Notes under the pieces: generated by a model
What the model was told of the DNA's origin: nothing
Database searches by the model: none
The model's input: only the letters and a program-made list of their open reading frames with translations
From: an uncultured Ellagibacter sp.
GTDB lineage: Bacteria; Actinomycetota; Coriobacteriia; Coriobacteriales; Eggerthellaceae
Reading direction: 5' to 3'
Length of the DNA: 14,642 nt
Assembly (NCBI RefSeq): GCF_934636505.1
Contig: NZ_CAKUAL010000055.1
Span: 1-14,642 of the forward strand
Shown: in pieces, positions 13,650 to 14,642 of the stretch
Numbering within the stretch: position 1 is the stretch's first letter
How the letters are laid out: each line of letters starts with the position of its first letter
Made by a program: the position numbers and the translations under genes

Positions 13650-14642
13650 TTAATTGCGACGGCGCTTCAGAGCAGTGGCGATCGCGCAAGCGCTTGCGCC
13701 CGCAACGAGCAGGCATCCCATGCCAATCGCGAATGCCGCATCGCCAGTCTTTGCTAGAGCGGTCTTCGCTCCCGGCTTGTCAGCGGTCGTTCCGTTGTCG
13801 GAAGGCTTGTCAGTAGCGCCGGGTTGCGGGGCCGGATCAGGCTTGGCAACCGTATAGTCGACGGTGGGAACTGGGAACTCGTATGCCTCGCCGGCCACGC
13901 CGTTGCCGTCAATCGGATAGAGCACGGCGCTCTCGTTGACCTTGAGGGTGTGGGTACCGGGCTCGGTGGGCTTATTCACCAGAAGCTCGCTGTATTCCAG
14001 CACGACAGGCCTGCTCGGCGCGGCAGCCTCGTTCAGCGTGAGCGTGAGTTTCTCGTTTTCACCGGCTTGGTACTTCAGGGTAAAGCGGTATGTGCCGTCG
14101 TTGTTCTCACCGAAACCGTAGGTCGTGGCGTCGATCTTCTCGGGTGAGAGCTTTACGCCATTGGCGGTGAGGCTGATCTTGGCGGGGTCGTTGACGAAGT
14201 CGAAGTTGGCTCCAATGGTATCTTCAACTGTCGAACCTGCGGCAATTTTGTCCACGAGCTTGGCTTTGAGCTTGTCGAAATCGGTGTTGAGCTGGCCGTT
14301 ATTGGAGTTTCTGACGAGGTACTGCAAGAAGACCTGGCCGTCGAAGTCGGCGGCGTTCTTGTAGTAGACGTTCATGTCGTAGCCGGCATTAACCATCGAC
14401 TGGAAGGTATCATCCGTGCTCCAGAACGCGACGTCGATGTTGCACGGCGCGGTCACGTCGACGGGGATGGGGTTCGTGGTGCCGCTATCGGCTGCCGCGG
14501 CAGTGTACTCGTAGTCGTACTGGACCCAGTTCTTATCAGAGTTCTCGTACTGATCGCGATAGTAGGCGAGATACTCGGCGAGTTTCTCGGGGCTTTTCAT
14601 GGCCTGCGAGAAGATGAAGTTCGAGCCGTCGGAGAACTTCTT
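13650..14642 (-). CDS. LAKTGD-anchored cell-wall surface protein, C-terminal part (partial)
   Basis: The frame is open to the window edge, so the ATG at 14600 is probably internal (KKFSDGSNFIFSQA precedes it in frame) and the true start lies outside. The visible 330 residues start with a polar region of the type found after von Willebrand A-like or adhesin domains. Next comes a Thr/Asn-rich beta-sandwich (YRFTLKYQAGENEKLTLTL, PVVLEYSELLVNKPTEPGTH, AYEFPVPTVDYTV), reminiscent of Gram-positive pilin/adhesin stalk domains. A Pro/Asp/Lys linker, the sorting signal LAKTGD, a hydrophobic span and the tail KRRRN end the protein. It should be covalently attached to the wall by a class of sortase that accepts LxKTG; ligand and partners are unknown. 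It converges on the tRNA region and is followed by two minus-strand hairpins. It is not closely similar to the surface protein at 404-2108 outside the anchor. Confidence 0.85.
   Translation of the reverse strand, partial: KKFSDGSNFIFSQAMKSPEKLAEYLAYYRDQYENSDKNWVQYDYEYTAAAADSGTTNPIPVDVTAPCNIDVAFWSTDDTFQSMVNAGYDMNVYYKNAADFDGQVFLQYLVRNSNNGQLNTDFDKLKAKLVDKIAAGSTVEDTIGANFDFVNDPAKISLTANGVKLSPEKIDATTYGFGENNDGTYRFTLKYQAGENEKLTLTLNEAAAPSRPVVLEYSELLVNKPTEPGTHTLKVNESAVLYPIDGNGVAGEAYEFPVPTVDYTVAKPDPAPQPGATDKPSDNGTTADKPGAKTALAKTGDAAFAIGMGCLLVAGASACAIATALKRRRN

Overview
The window is a high-GC bacterial chromosome segment. It looks like a member of the Coriobacteriia (Actinobacteria), probably Eggerthellaceae or a relative. 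The grounds are the LxKTGD-type cell-wall sorting signals on two surface proteins, the strong GC-rich codon bias, and the gene order mreB-mreC-mreD-PBP2-rodA followed by a DUF697 protein and an adjacent radical SAM/DUF2344 pair. This placement is an inference from family knowledge, since no search could be run.

Layout. (1) 1-50: the last 15 codons of a [NiFe]-hydrogenase large subunit, ending exactly at the metal-binding His. A short ORF (95-304) behind it faintly resembles a decayed hydrogenase-maturation protease. (2) 258-2171: a promoter, a 22-bp perfect palindrome, and a secreted beta-helix surface protein with a C-terminal sorting signal, closed by a terminator-like hairpin. A run of ten G lies inside its signal-peptide codons and puts the well-placed ATG (404) out of frame with the rest of the gene, so this copy reads as switched off; one G fewer restores a perfect signal peptide. 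(3) 2264-12175: one long co-directional operon with tiny gaps or overlaps. It holds mreB, mreC, mreD, the elongasome transpeptidase (PBP2) and its SEDS glycosyltransferase partner RodA, then a DUF697 protein, a radical SAM protein and a DUF2344 protein. The first five genes form the rod-shape wall-elongation machine; the last three are conserved but of unknown function. (4) 12176-13649: mostly non-coding. It contains a GC-rich stretch with a repeated 17-mer, a tRNA-Gly(TCC) with its terminator, an AT-rich 172-bp element bounded by imperfect 32-bp inverted repeats, a possible ParE-toxin remnant, and two hairpin terminators for the opposite strand. (5) 13650-14642, minus strand: the C-terminal part of a second LAKTGD-anchored surface protein that runs off the window.

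The observation most worth following is the G(10) tract, which fits slipped-strand phase variation of a cell-wall-anchored surface protein. The inverted-repeat element and the hydrogenase/protease remnant come next.
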